DNA from: an uncultured Saprospiraceae bacterium | Lineage (GTDB): Bacteria > Bacteroidota > Bacteroidia > Chitinophagales > Saprospiraceae | Length of the DNA: 45,328 nt | Direction: 5' to 3' | Assembly (NCBI GenBank): GCA_938041445.1 | Contig: CALISO010000011.1 | Location: 1 to 45,328, forward strand | In this document: positions 19,401 to 27,957 of the stretch, piece by piece | How positions within the stretch are numbered: position 1 is the stretch's first letter | Layout: each line of letters opens with the position of its first letter | The notes under the pieces: generated by a model | What the model saw: only the letters and a program-made list of their open reading frames with translations | What the model was told of the DNA's origin: nothing | Database searches by the model: none | Made by a program: the position numbers and the translations under genes

Positions 19401-22400
19401 TTGGTCTTAGAAGATCAAGTAATTATCAATGATGTCCCAACTGCCGAGTTTTCGTATACAGCGGATGAAGGTAATATTGATTTCTCCAATGAGTCAACTA
19501 ATGCTGATTCTTACTTGTGGGACTTTGGTGATGGAAATACTTCAACAATGACAAGCCCTAGTCACACATATGATAGTGCAGGCGCATACTCTGTCACATT
19601 AACTGCAACAAATGAATGCGGTACTTCTGAGCATACTGATGAAGTGATTGCTGCGATTGTGCCTATTGCTGGATTTAGCAATACAGCATCTGATGGTTGT
19701 GTAACTCATACAGTTGAATTCACAAATACAAGTAGTGATGGTGAATCGTATTTATGGGAGTTTGAAGGTGGAACGCCTTCGACATCAACTGAAGAAAATC
19801 CTGTTATAGATTATACCACTACAGGAACATTCGATGTATCCATCACAGTAACTAATGCTTATGGTTCTGATGAAATCACCCTAGAAGATTTAATAGTTGT
19901 CGAAGATTTACCAAATACAGATTTCGATTATGTAACGGAGATTTATACAACTACATTCACTAATGTTACTGAAGGTGGAAGCAATCCAACTTGGGATTTT
20001 GGTGATGGCAATACATCAACAGAGGACAACCCTGTTCACACATATGATACAGAAGGCACCTACTTTGTCACTCTGACAACTGAAAACAACTGTGGTCAAT
20101 CTGTTCAAACAGAGCCAGTGACAATCAGCGATACTCCATCTATATTCATCAGTGCTAATGTGACAGAAAGCTGTTTGCCAAATGCCACATTTACATTTAG
20201 TGATGAGTCTATAAATTCAGAAGAGATACTATGGGAATTCCCTGGAGGAAACCCATCAACATCGACTGACCCTAATCCAACAGTGACATATGATGCCGTA
20301 GGGACTTACGACGTAATAGTTATAGCAACTAATTCAAGTGGATCAGAAGAATTGACGTTTGAAGACTATGTCACAGTAAATGATGAGCCAAATGCTCAGT
20401 TCAGCGTCGAGAATGATGGATTGGAGATCAATATCACAAACTCTAGTGAATATGGAAATTCATATGATTGGGATTTTGGTGATTCTAGTACTAGCTCAGA
20501 ATTTGAGCCCAATCATACCTATGATGAGGAAGGTTTATATACAGTAACTCTTGAAGTTACTAATCAATGTGGCACCTCTATTACTGACTTTGAGGTAAAC
20601 AACTATACCCTACCAAGTGCAAGCATTACACAGAATAAAGAAGAAGCTTGTATCAATGAGAATGTTAGATATTTCAGTAATGCAAGCGATAATGCGATAT
20701 CATTCTCTTGGTCGTTAGAAGGTGCAACGCCAAGTACGTCTACATTGAGAAACCCTCTTGTACAATATGAAAGTGGTGGTACTTACTCAGTCACCTTAGT
20801 TGTCAGCAACCCCGCAGGTGAAACAACCTATACATTTGACAATACTGTTGAGATATATGACGAACCGATTTCATTATTCACACAAACAAATGATGCCCTG
20901 ACGACAACATTTACCAATGAATCAGAGAATGGAACTACCTATCTGTGGGACTTTGGTGATGGGATGACGAGCACTGATGTGAATCCTGAGCATATTTACA
21001 CAGAAGAAGGAATATACACGGTATCTCTCAGTACAACGAATATCTGTGGTACTGTAACGACAGATTCAGAATTCCACAATTATTCATTACCAACTGCCGA
21101 CTTCCGTCAAAATAAGGATTTCGCATGTGTAGGCGAAAATGTAAGATATATCCAAGAAGCAAGTTCTAACTCAGTTGAGTTTGAATGGTCACTTCAAGGT
21201 GCAAACCCATCAACATCAAATGCTAAGAACGTCTTAGTGACATACGATACACCAGGCACATATGATGTGACTTTGACAGTTTCTAATCCTGCTGGAACTG
21301 ATGATCTAGTTAAAACATCTACTGTAACGATCATTGAAGAACCAACGACAGCATTTACTGTTATAAGCGACTTATTCAACGTGTCATTCGTCGATCAAGG
21401 TATAGGAGCTGATACATATAGCTGGGACTTTGGTGATGGCAACACTAGCACAGATCAGAATCCTGAGCACACATATGAATCGGACGGTTCATATGAAGTG
21501 ATATTGTCTACAAGCAATGATTGTGGTACTACAACACAGACACAAACAGTTGTTGTGAGTATGAGACCTACTGCTAACTTCACTACAGTTCAAGGAATTG
21601 GTAATTCAGCTTGTGTACCAGCGACAATTCAATATCAAAATTTATCATCATCTAATGTAGTGACTGTACTATGGACATTCCCAGGAGGTAGCCCAAGTAC
21701 AAGTACTGAATTTGACCCAGCTGTGACTTACGACAATGTAGGCACATACGAAGCAACTCTGGAAGTCTTTAGCTCAGATGATAGTGATGCGATTACAATT
21801 GAATCTGTTGTGCAAGTTGTTGATCAACCAGTTTCATCATTTACATTAAGTATGGATGTTCTGGATATTGTAGCCACAGATGAGTCAGAGTATGCTGAAT
21901 CAATTACTTGGTCAGTTGATGGTATTGAAGTGGGTACAGGTTCTGAATTTTCTTATCTGCCAATGTTCAATGGTCAATATGAAATAGAGCAAACTGTAGT
22001 AAATGCTTGTGGTGAGATCTCATCACGACAATCAATTGAAGTGACAACCTATCCGGATGCGAGTTTCTCAGCGACAGAAAGAGATATTTGTGAAGGAAAT
22101 ACGGTATCATATACTGCGACATTTGAGGATAACTTGACGTACTTGTGGACATTTGAAGGTGGAGAGCCTTCAACGAGCACTGAGCAAAATCCTACCGTAA
22201 CCTACCCTACCATTGGAGTTTATCCTGTAGCACTTGCGGTTACTAATATTGGAGGAGATTCAGATATCTTATCTGAAGATTATGTAACAGTAGGTGAAGC
22301 ACCAGTTGCTGAACCAACATTTGGCCTAGACGGAGATTCTACGATTGACGCAAGTGTCGAGCAGATTGAAGGAATGTCATATGAATGGTATGTAAATGGA

Positions 22401-22790
22401 GAGCTTGTATCAAGTACAGATGCCCTAACCTATGAAATGACTGAAACTGGAACATATAACGTCACATTGATTGCAAGCAATGATTGTGATGAGCTAATCA
22501 TTAATGAGGAGTACCAATTTGTAAGATCATCAACAGAAGATGAACTCTTCTCAGATATACTGATTATGCCAAATCCAGCAACGGAATACTTGACAATAAA
22601 TGTAGACTTAAGTACACATAATGGAATGGAATATCGATTGCTAGATATAACTGGCAATCGAATTTTATCAGGATCTATTGATACCGATAATACCCAGTTG
22701 AATATAGAAAACGTCCCTGGTGGTGTCTATATCTTATCACTTAGTCTAAATGACAAATTCAAATACGAAAAGATTGTGATTTCTAAGTAG
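16488..22790 (+). CDS. Giant secreted metalloprotease with 20 PKD domains and T9SS sorting domain
   Basis: The 2100-residue product carries a signal peptide (an internal start at Met7 is equally likely). Next come a propeptide-like region (about 30-190) and a reprolysin-like zinc protease domain (about 195-415). The protease domain has HEIGHNLGSPH (His333, Glu334, His337, His343) and a Met-turn in GGTIMSYC (Met377). From residue 422 to about 2010 there are 20 PKD-type Ig-like domains of about 80 residues, alternating between an A form (PGGNPSTST) and a B form (WDFGDGNTST). Residues 2023-2100 (DILIMPNPATEYLTINVDLS to KIVISK) form a T9SS type A sorting domain, so the protein is exported by T9SS and anchored or released at the surface. 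Substrate unknown; a role in degrading extracellular protein is likely. Confidence 0.93.
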   Translation: MLNFKLMTPNSLSTLLFLLTIPFISYSADPIKLFVESEQKTSKQDEIPYSTLIVDQEVQAQIYNSKSSSLVLEVPYLGKNYEVELYSYDLLTPGFKLMTNNDVEIPYTPGVFYRGHISETGGLVAFTFFEDDIIGLMSTKKGKVLNIGKPAEGKQGEYVIYNTNDVKSKPNMDCGTEELPEYAGQLESMLNSVGSSTRMGDCVNFYVEADYDLNVNKGGVVPATDYLTGLWNPVATIFDEEDIEVNISEIFVWDVEDGYNNNNSITALNEFRDNNPTYNGDLAHLMSLGGNNIGGVAWLDVICSNNFGYAYSNINANYNSFPSYSWTVNVVTHEIGHNLGSPHTHSCSWAGGAIDGCVASEGSCPDGPDPVGGGTIMSYCHLTSFGVNFNNGFGPLPGDLIRDEVDSANCLGDCIDLVEGDPPVADFSWEVIESCAGTPAEVEYFDESADDPTEWLWTFPGGNPSTSTEQNPVVTYDAVGIYGATLEVTNAYGDDEITYDEVIDVEASPIALFDVTVLDGIAFTDNFSQFSLEYEWDFGDGFTSTSYEPFHEYAEDGFYTITLVGSNDCTDDTYSVEIEVATPPVAAFTMSNGEGCVSWDVEFTSTSSNNTDEWEWSFPGGNPSVSTDPDVTVTYNDPGVYDVTLTVSNETGTDTYTVVDAIIVQDLPISDFSYVINEGEVSFTNLSSDAYSYLWEFGDGSSSTSTNPVYTYLAGGTFTVSLTSTNDCGDTVSSQDIIIILEPEALFTYSSTEGCATHTVQYTDMSSQADTYFWEFEGGIPATSTEINPLVDYTEAGVFDVSLTVTNGFGDNVYELTDLVSIDDVPETEFSASADEGTVTFTNETTNANTYLWIFGDSNSSTEENPVHTYDEPGSYTVTLVATNDCGDSQYISQIVAAIPPIAGFASSSTEGCAVHTVTFTDESSNADSYLWVFDGGIPATSTEASPIVDYQAEGIYTVTLTVTNPYGTDELVLEDQVIINDVPTAEFSYTADEGNIDFSNESTNADSYLWDFGDGNTSTMTSPSHTYDSAGAYSVTLTATNECGTSEHTDEVIAAIVPIAGFSNTASDGCVTHTVEFTNTSSDGESYLWEFEGGTPSTSTEENPVIDYTTTGTFDVSITVTNAYGSDEITLEDLIVVEDLPNTDFDYVTEIYTTTFTNVTEGGSNPTWDFGDGNTSTEDNPVHTYDTEGTYFVTLTTENNCGQSVQTEPVTISDTPSIFISANVTESCLPNATFTFSDESINSEEILWEFPGGNPSTSTDPNPTVTYDAVGTYDVIVIATNSSGSEELTFEDYVTVNDEPNAQFSVENDGLEINITNSSEYGNSYDWDFGDSSTSSEFEPNHTYDEEGLYTVTLEVTNQCGTSITDFEVNNYTLPSASITQNKEEACINENVRYFSNASDNAISFSWSLEGATPSTSTLRNPLVQYESGGTYSVTLVVSNPAGETTYTFDNTVEIYDEPISLFTQTNDALTTTFTNESENGTTYLWDFGDGMTSTDVNPEHIYTEEGIYTVSLSTTNICGTVTTDSEFHNYSLPTADFRQNKDFACVGENVRYIQEASSNSVEFEWSLQGANPSTSNAKNVLVTYDTPGTYDVTLTVSNPAGTDDLVKTSTVTIIEEPTTAFTVISDLFNVSFVDQGIGADTYSWDFGDGNTSTDQNPEHTYESDGSYEVILSTSNDCGTTTQTQTVVVSMRPTANFTTVQGIGNSACVPATIQYQNLSSSNVVTVLWTFPGGSPSTSTEFDPAVTYDNVGTYEATLEVFSSDDSDAITIESVVQVVDQPVSSFTLSMDVLDIVATDESEYAESITWSVDGIEVGTGSEFSYLPMFNGQYEIEQTVVNACGEISSRQSIEVTTYPDASFSATERDICEGNTVSYTATFEDNLTYLWTFEGGEPSTSTEQNPTVTYPTIGVYPVALAVTNIGGDSDILSEDYVTVGEAPVAEPTFGLDGDSTIDASVEQIEGMSYEWYVNGELVSSTDALTYEMTETGTYNVTLIASNDCDELIINEEYQFVRSSTEDELFSDILIMPNPATEYLTINVDLSTHNGMEYRLLDITGNRILSGSIDTDNTQLNIENVPGGVYILSLSLNDKFKYEKIVISK
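17751..22524 (+). repeat. Coding tandem array of ten A/B PKD domain pairs
   Basis: By eye I count 20 PKD units in strict alternation, with a pair period of about 155-160 residues. A units carry an early cysteine (GCAT, GCVT, ACIN and so on) and a GGxPSTST loop. B units carry WDFGDG and a late cysteine in TNxCG. Each unit has exactly one cysteine. The array probably grew by duplication of a two-domain unit. Confidence 0.85.
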
Positions 22791-22815
22791 CAGAAATTTC
22801 AAAATAACGATATCG

Positions 22816-22856
22816 AATGTCCGATCTTTTTAAAAGATTGGACATTTGTTTTTTTT
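22816..22856 (+). terminator. Intrinsic terminator of the PKD protease gene
   Basis: Arms 22816-22830 and 22832-22846 pair over 15 positions (one wobble; the innermost pairs form the loop). The run TTTGTTTTTTTT follows. It starts 26 bases past the stop codon. Confidence 0.85.
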
Positions 22857-22933
22857 AATCTATTATTCTCCACCATTACGGTCTAACCTTTTCATAGAAA
22901 AAGGTATAACTTTATATAAGGAAACAATCATAT

Positions 22934-25204
22934 ATGGCAGGTACGCTAGCAATAACAACAAAAGAGTCGATTATAGTCAGTAAGAAGTTTGATGCACTTT
23001 TTGATAAGATGCAAAGCAAACTAAGAGGTGATGACGAATCGAACCTTATCAAAGCATTTGAACTAGCTCGAGATGCACATGGTAATCAGCGAAGGAAGTC
23101 AGGAGAGCCTTATATACTCCATCCAATAGAAGTTGCAAGGATTTGTACTGAAGAGATTGGCCTTGGCCCTACAGCTGTTATTGCCGCATTGCTCCATGAT
23201 GTAGTAGAAGATACTGGTATCTCACAAGAAGATATCTTAATTCAATTTGGGCCAAAAATTTCCAAGATTGTAGATGGACTGACGAAAATTGATGGGCTGT
23301 ACAATGTAGGAAGCCCACAAGCTCAAAATCTGAAGAAGGTACTAAGTACACTTGTGGAAGATGTTCGGGTAATTCTGATCAAAATGGCCGATAGATTACA
23401 CAATCTTAGGACTATCGATAGTATGCCAAAGCATAAACAATTGAGAATAGCAGCTGAGACTGCCTACATCTATGCTCCGCTGGCTCACAGACTTGGACTT
23501 TACAATGTCAAAACTGAGTATGAAGATATCATCCTTAAGATCAATGAGCCTGAAAACTATGAATACGTGGTCTCAAAGATTAAGGATACGGACGAGGCTA
23601 GACAACTTTATATCAAGGACTTCTTTGAGCCACTGAATAAGAAGTTGGAGATGCTCGCAAGAGAGACAAATCATCGTTATCTACTGGATGGAAATGCTAA
23701 AGACAGGCAACCATTTAGATACCGTACTCAAGGTCGTGTCAAAGCAATAAGCTCAATAAATAATAAGCTCAAAAAGAAGAATATCCCTTTTGAGAAAGTG
23801 TATGATCTTTTTGCAATAAGAATTATCGCAGATGTACCAAAGGAAGATGAAAAGCGTATCTGTTGGCAAATCTATTCTCTAGTGACGGATGTATATAAAC
23901 CTATACCTGAAAGGCTAAAGGATTGGGTTACCTCACCCAAAAGTAATGGGTATGAATCATTGCATACCACTGTGATTGGGCCTGATGGAAACTATGTAGA
24001 AATACAGATTCGATCAGAACGGATGAATGAAATATCAGAACGTGGATTTGCCGCTCACTGGAAGTATAAAGGAATTAAGGATGAGAATAGCGTCTATGAT
24101 AGATGGCTAAATAACATTAGAGAGATTCTAGATGAACAACACACTGATGCTATAGAATTTATCAATGACTTCAAAACAAATCTATTCTCCGAAGAAGTAT
24201 ACGTCTTTACACCTAAGGGAGATATGAAAGTGTTACCGAAAGGTGCCACAGCCCTTGATTTCGCATTTGACATACACTCTGACATTGGGTATAAAACAAC
24301 GGCATTGAAGGTTAACGATCGCATCGTGCCTATGGGTTTCAAGCTGAGTAATGGGGATAGAGTCGAAGTAGTTACTAATAACAATCAGACACCTTCAGAG
24401 GCATGGTTGAAGATGGTAGTTACTGGTAAGGCAAGATCGAAGATTCGAGCTTCAATGAAGGAAGAACGAAGAAAACAAGGAGAACTTGGTAAAGAAGCCC
24501 TAGATAGAAAATTACGAAGAGTCAAAGCTGATTTCGAGTTGAATATCGATGAATTGGTGAAGTACTATGGTTTCAATTCTAGGCCTGACTTATACTTTGC
24601 CATAGCTGAGGATAATATCAAAATAAATCTTAAGGATTTTGAGATAGATGGTAAAAAACTCATCATCCCTAAGAAAGATCCGACTCAGCCTTCAGAGAAA
24701 AAAGGCGCAAGTGAATCAAAACCAGCAGTAAATGACGGAAGAAAGAAAACTAACATCCTCATTGATGGCGAACCGATAGATACTTATGAATTTGAACTAG
24801 CTACTTGCTGCAATCCTGTTCAAGGTGATTCCATATTTGGCTTTTTGACTACAGGTAATGGACTGAAAGTACACCGCATCAGTTGCAGGAATGCGAGTAA
24901 CTTACTAGGTAAATATGGCTATCGCGTTCTAAATGCAAGATGGACTCATCTTTCAAATAATGAATTTGTTGTGAAACTAAAAGTGACTGGCATAGATTCA
25001 GGTATAGGTGTAATCCAAAACCTTATCAACGAAATATCTAATAAGCTCAAAGTCAATATTCGATCTTTTAACATTAGTGGTGATGAAGGCTACTTTGAGA
25101 GTAATATTAACGTCGTAGTAAAAAACAAAGACCAATTATCAGTCGTTATGTCAACAATCAATAAACTTGAAGGTGTTGATGATGTCCAACGTGTAGAAAA
25201 TTAA
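22934..25204 (+). CDS. spoT: Bifunctional (p)ppGpp synthetase/hydrolase (RelA/SpoT homologue)
   Basis: The 756-residue product makes and degrades the stringent-response alarmone (p)ppGpp in the cytoplasm. The N-terminal hydrolase has the HD motif in AALLHDVVEDT (His88, Asp89), with GEPYILHPIEVARI before it and KMADRLHNLRT after it, so it should be active. The synthetase domain has YDLFAIRII and KSNGYESLHTTVIGPDGNYV. A TGS domain (VYVFTPKGDMKVLPKGATAL) follows, then a zinc-finger-like region (ATCCNPVQGDSIFGF) and a C-terminal ACT domain ending VDDVQRVEN. This is the complete Rel/Spo architecture and length. fur starts 15 bases downstream, so an operon is likely. Confidence 0.96.
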   Translation: MAGTLAITTKESIIVSKKFDALFDKMQSKLRGDDESNLIKAFELARDAHGNQRRKSGEPYILHPIEVARICTEEIGLGPTAVIAALLHDVVEDTGISQEDILIQFGPKISKIVDGLTKIDGLYNVGSPQAQNLKKVLSTLVEDVRVILIKMADRLHNLRTIDSMPKHKQLRIAAETAYIYAPLAHRLGLYNVKTEYEDIILKINEPENYEYVVSKIKDTDEARQLYIKDFFEPLNKKLEMLARETNHRYLLDGNAKDRQPFRYRTQGRVKAISSINNKLKKKNIPFEKVYDLFAIRIIADVPKEDEKRICWQIYSLVTDVYKPIPERLKDWVTSPKSNGYESLHTTVIGPDGNYVEIQIRSERMNEISERGFAAHWKYKGIKDENSVYDRWLNNIREILDEQHTDAIEFINDFKTNLFSEEVYVFTPKGDMKVLPKGATALDFAFDIHSDIGYKTTALKVNDRIVPMGFKLSNGDRVEVVTNNNQTPSEAWLKMVVTGKARSKIRASMKEERRKQGELGKEALDRKLRRVKADFELNIDELVKYYGFNSRPDLYFAIAEDNIKINLKDFEIDGKKLIIPKKDPTQPSEKKGASESKPAVNDGRKKTNILIDGEPIDTYEFELATCCNPVQGDSIFGFLTTGNGLKVHRISCRNASNLLGKYGYRVLNARWTHLSNNEFVVKLKVTGIDSGIGVIQNLINEISNKLKVNIRSFNISGDEGYFESNINVVVKNKDQLSVVMSTINKLEGVDDVQRVEN

Positions 25205-25219
25205 CCTACCTTTAGTACT

Positions 25220-25699
25220 ATGAGTCATACTTCAGAAGCCTTAGAAAATATCATTGCAGAAGTCAAGACGATTTTCTCTGCACATCTTGAAAAGCAGAAG
25301 TTTCGTAAGACACCTGAGAGATTCACAATCCTTGAAGAAATATATCGTCGTACTGATCACTTCGATGCAGAGGCGTTATATATTCATATGAAGGCACAAA
25401 ATTATCGAGTAAGCCGAGCGACTGTATATAACACACTAGAGCTACTAGTTAACTGCGATCTTGTCACTAAGCATCAGTTCGGAGAAAATACCGCCAGATA
25501 TGAGAAGGCTTACGGGTATAGGCAGCATGATCATATCATATGTGTGAACTGTGGGAAAGTTTTAGAATTCTGTGACCCACGAATCCAGCAGATTAAGGAT
25601 ATGATGGGAGATATTATGAATTTCAATGTGACTCATCATTCTCTCAACCTTTACGGTACTTGTAAAGGTGAATGTGGCTCACAAGCTTCAGAAAATTAA
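25220..25699 (+). CDS. fur: Fur-family metal-responsive transcriptional repressor
   Basis: The 159-residue product is a Fur/Zur/PerR-type regulator. The winged helix includes KTPERFTILEEIYRRTDHFD and YRVSRATVYNTLELLV. The dimerisation/metal domain has HDHIICVNCGKVLEFCDP with the CxxC pair Cys108/Cys111, and a second CxxxC pair (Cys148/Cys152) near the C-terminus, giving a structural zinc site. The sensed metal cannot be told from the sequence. It follows spoT closely on the same strand. Its stop overlaps the convergent GNAT-like gene by four bases (TTAA). Confidence 0.92.
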   Translation: MSHTSEALENIIAEVKTIFSAHLEKQKFRKTPERFTILEEIYRRTDHFDAEALYIHMKAQNYRVSRATVYNTLELLVNCDLVTKHQFGENTARYEKAYGYRQHDHIICVNCGKVLEFCDPRIQQIKDMMGDIMNFNVTHHSLNLYGTCKGECGSQASEN

Positions 25700-26934
25700 G
25701 ATTTCATCTCCTTGAATGGAGACCTTGGGGTCCATTTGTTCTCAGGAATAAAGATTGGCACTACCTTTTTCATTGCATTGTTGAGTAGATTATTCTGCGC
25801 TTGAGTATATACTACATAGTCTTGCGGTAATGCACCTATAGAACTCTTGATTTCCAGGGCGGTTCTCGAGAGATTTAATTCTTGACATCCACAAGCAATT
25901 GCCTTTTCTAATAGCCAAAGTAGAATATTGAGATAGAGTTGATACTTGATGTTATATTCTTCATCATAACCTAGGAAATGCCCATGAGTACAATTGTCAT
26001 CAATAATGGTAGAATAGTAAGCAATCATTTTATCTTCAAGATAAATACCTTTAATTTCTACAGCATCACCCATTCTTTCCTTTATGGTAATGAAGTAATC
26101 CTTATTTAATTTGAATAGGTTGAATGCAGAGTAAGAGACTACAGACTCATACATCTCATACATACGTTCTCTACTCTCCTTAAGATCTTCAATTGACAGT
26201 AATCTTACTTCAAGTTCTGCTCCTAGCTTCTTAGCTCGTTTAATTCTAGTCCTGGCCTTGGACTTCATAGAAGCCAGATAACCCTCAAAGTCCTTCCACT
26301 CAGGATTAACCTGAACTATCATCGCTGGGTCAACACTATAGCCCATATAATTCTTATGTTCGAATTTTGATGTGTACTTATTCTCATCGACCATAAAATC
26401 CTTAATCATCGTCGTCTTGATTTTGACTTTGTTGGATTTGGAAACTTTAATGAAGTGCTGGCATGATTCATGGACTAGTCTGGATCTATCCTTAAGTGTA
26501 ACAGAATCGCTAAATCGAAATCCATACTCTCCAGTGATAGATACATTACCAACTACCAGCAAGTTATCATTTATTAACCTAGCGCCTAATCTTTTGACTC
26601 GAGCAAATAGTCTATCAAATAAATTGTCGCTTGTTGGCTGAATATCAAGACTCCTGTATAAACTGAAGTCTTTGACTTGCCAATAGATTATCCCAACACA
26701 TTTGCCATCTAGTGTAAATGTGCCATACTTATATGAAATGTCTTCAAGAGGAGCTAGTTCAAGTACTCTTAAATATTGACTTGACATCAAAATTTCACTA
26801 TCAGTAAATCTATCCCATTGGCTAGCAATCGGAGTAATAGAATCAGAAATAGCGATATTATAACCTCCAAACAAAGGAGATGCATCATCCAACAAACATT
26901 GTTGATCTGTATGTGACGAAGAAGGAATATCCAA
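25696..26934 (-). CDS. GNAT/FemAB-like acyltransferase, unknown substrate
   Basis: The 412-residue product resembles the FemAB / BioF2-like branch of the GNAT fold. The central WKDFEGYLASMKSKARTRIK, followed by RAKKLGAELEVRLLSIEDL, is the typical basic segment plus strand of that group. Later strands EIKGIYLEDKMIAYYSTIID and GHFLGYDEEYNIKYQLYLNI agree with a CoA- or aminoacyl-tRNA-dependent transferase. There is no signal peptide, so it is cytoplasmic. The acceptor is unknown; cell-envelope precursors are the usual ones. It lies 62 bases downstream of the lipoprotein gene on the same strand. Confidence 0.65.
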   Translation of the reverse strand: MDIPSSSHTDQQCLLDDASPLFGGYNIAISDSITPIASQWDRFTDSEILMSSQYLRVLELAPLEDISYKYGTFTLDGKCVGIIYWQVKDFSLYRSLDIQPTSDNLFDRLFARVKRLGARLINDNLLVVGNVSITGEYGFRFSDSVTLKDRSRLVHESCQHFIKVSKSNKVKIKTTMIKDFMVDENKYTSKFEHKNYMGYSVDPAMIVQVNPEWKDFEGYLASMKSKARTRIKRAKKLGAELEVRLLSIEDLKESRERMYEMYESVVSYSAFNLFKLNKDYFITIKERMGDAVEIKGIYLEDKMIAYYSTIIDDNCTHGHFLGYDEEYNIKYQLYLNILLWLLEKAIACGCQELNLSRTALEIKSSIGALPQDYVVYTQAQNNLLNNAMKKVVPIFIPENKWTPRSPFKEMKS

Positions 26935-26996
26935 TTGATTAAGAATAAGGCTACCGCATTGATGATTTACAGAACGAAGGTAATCCTAAAAATGTT

Positions 26997-27500
26997 CTAT
27001 TGTACTTGCTCCAAAATGCGTAATGCTTTTAAATCGTTAGCCCACTCGTGTTGGCTGCATACATTCAACTCACAATTTGTCTTGAACCAGCTATCTATCA
27101 GGCTTTTATACCTGATTTCACTCATACTCCACTCATTATAATTAGCTGCTTTGATTAATTCATATTCGTCATCTGGCTTACACAAGACAAATGACATCAA
27201 TGTGGAATCAAGCGTAAAATTGTAAACTCCGATTGGTATATATTTAAGTTTATCACCTTTAGAAGCAGCAGGTCCAAGTAACATACCGTAGACATTGTCA
27301 TTAAGCCTTCCAATATTAAATATCGTTGGTACTTTAGTCTTCATCACGGAGTCAGGAAGTAGGCTTCCAGAAGGATAGTCGATCTTGAGTTCAAATTCTG
27401 AAATTGGTTCATATGGTCCAGAGCCATCTGCTGGTTTTTGTTGGCAAGCCGATAGTATGGTCATTATTAATAGACATATTGAAATATACTTGATGGTCAT
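26997..27500 (-). CDS. Lipoprotein resembling inorganic pyrophosphatase, apparently without catalytic core
   Basis: The 167-residue product has a lipoprotein signal peptide with lipobox LSAC (Cys19). The body resembles the lipoprotein-type family I pyrophosphatases of Bacteroidota. FELKIDYPSG matches their first strand, KLKYIPIGVYNFTLDST the strand after the active site, and ELIKAANYNEW plus SLIDSWFKTN the C-terminal helices. The acidic active-site block (normally of the GDGDALDVLV kind) between the YG motif and the PIG motif is missing: here YGMLLGPAASKGDKLKYIPI closes it up. It may therefore be a non-catalytic relative at the periplasmic side of a membrane. The family link is from memory of motifs and is moderate. 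Confidence 0.7.
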   Translation of the reverse strand: MTIKYISICLLIMTILSACQQKPADGSGPYEPISEFELKIDYPSGSLLPDSVMKTKVPTIFNIGRLNDNVYGMLLGPAASKGDKLKYIPIGVYNFTLDSTLMSFVLCKPDDEYELIKAANYNEWSMSEIRYKSLIDSWFKTNCELNVCSQHEWANDLKALRILEQVQ

Positions 27501-27621
27501 AGTGTTATCGGGTTACTTTTAGTATGTAATGACTACTAATAGGCAAATTAAGAGATATCTCTAAGATATTTGGATGAAGGCGCATTATTTGCGTTACTTT
27601 GACGAACAAATTACGATACAA

Positions 27622-27957
27622 ATGGCAGATAGTTATTTCAATCCAGCGGATTTAAAGAAATTCCCAGAAATCACTGATTTTCAGAAAGAATATGGAGATA
27701 AATTCTTCGATTGGTATGGTACTGTATTTCAAGAAGGAGCATTGACAGCCAGAGAAAAATCATTAATAGCTCTAGCAGTTGCTCATACTGTTCAGTGTCC
27801 GTATTGTGTGGACGCTTATACAAATTCTTGCTTATCGAAAGGTGCAGATGAAGAGCAAATGATGGAAGCTGTACATGTAGCAGCAGCAATTAAAAGTGGC
27901 GCAACATTGGTAAATAGTGTGCAAATGATGAATCAAGTCAAGAAGAAAATGATGTAA
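27622..27957 (+). CDS. AhpD/CMD-like protein of the arsenosugar module
   Basis: The 111-residue product is a carboxymuconolactone decarboxylase (AhpD)-like protein with the redox pair Cys59/Cys62 in CPYCVDAYTNSC. This subfamily is found next to arsS in arsenosugar gene sets. I start at the ATG at 27622 because MADSYFNPADLKKF matches the family N-terminus; an in-frame ATG at 27574 would add 16 unlike residues. REKSLIALAVAHTVQCPYCV and EAVHVAAAIKSGATLVNSVQ are the conserved core. Its stop overlaps the arsS start as TAATG, so the two are translationally coupled. Its exact chemical role is not established, as far as I know. Confidence 0.87.
   Translation: MADSYFNPADLKKFPEITDFQKEYGDKFFDWYGTVFQEGALTAREKSLIALAVAHTVQCPYCVDAYTNSCLSKGADEEQMMEAVHVAAAIKSGATLVNSVQMMNQVKKKMM

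Noticed and set aside
27565-27572. GATATTTG as promoter of the AhpD-like gene
   Set aside because: One base off consensus, and no TTG at the right distance was found.
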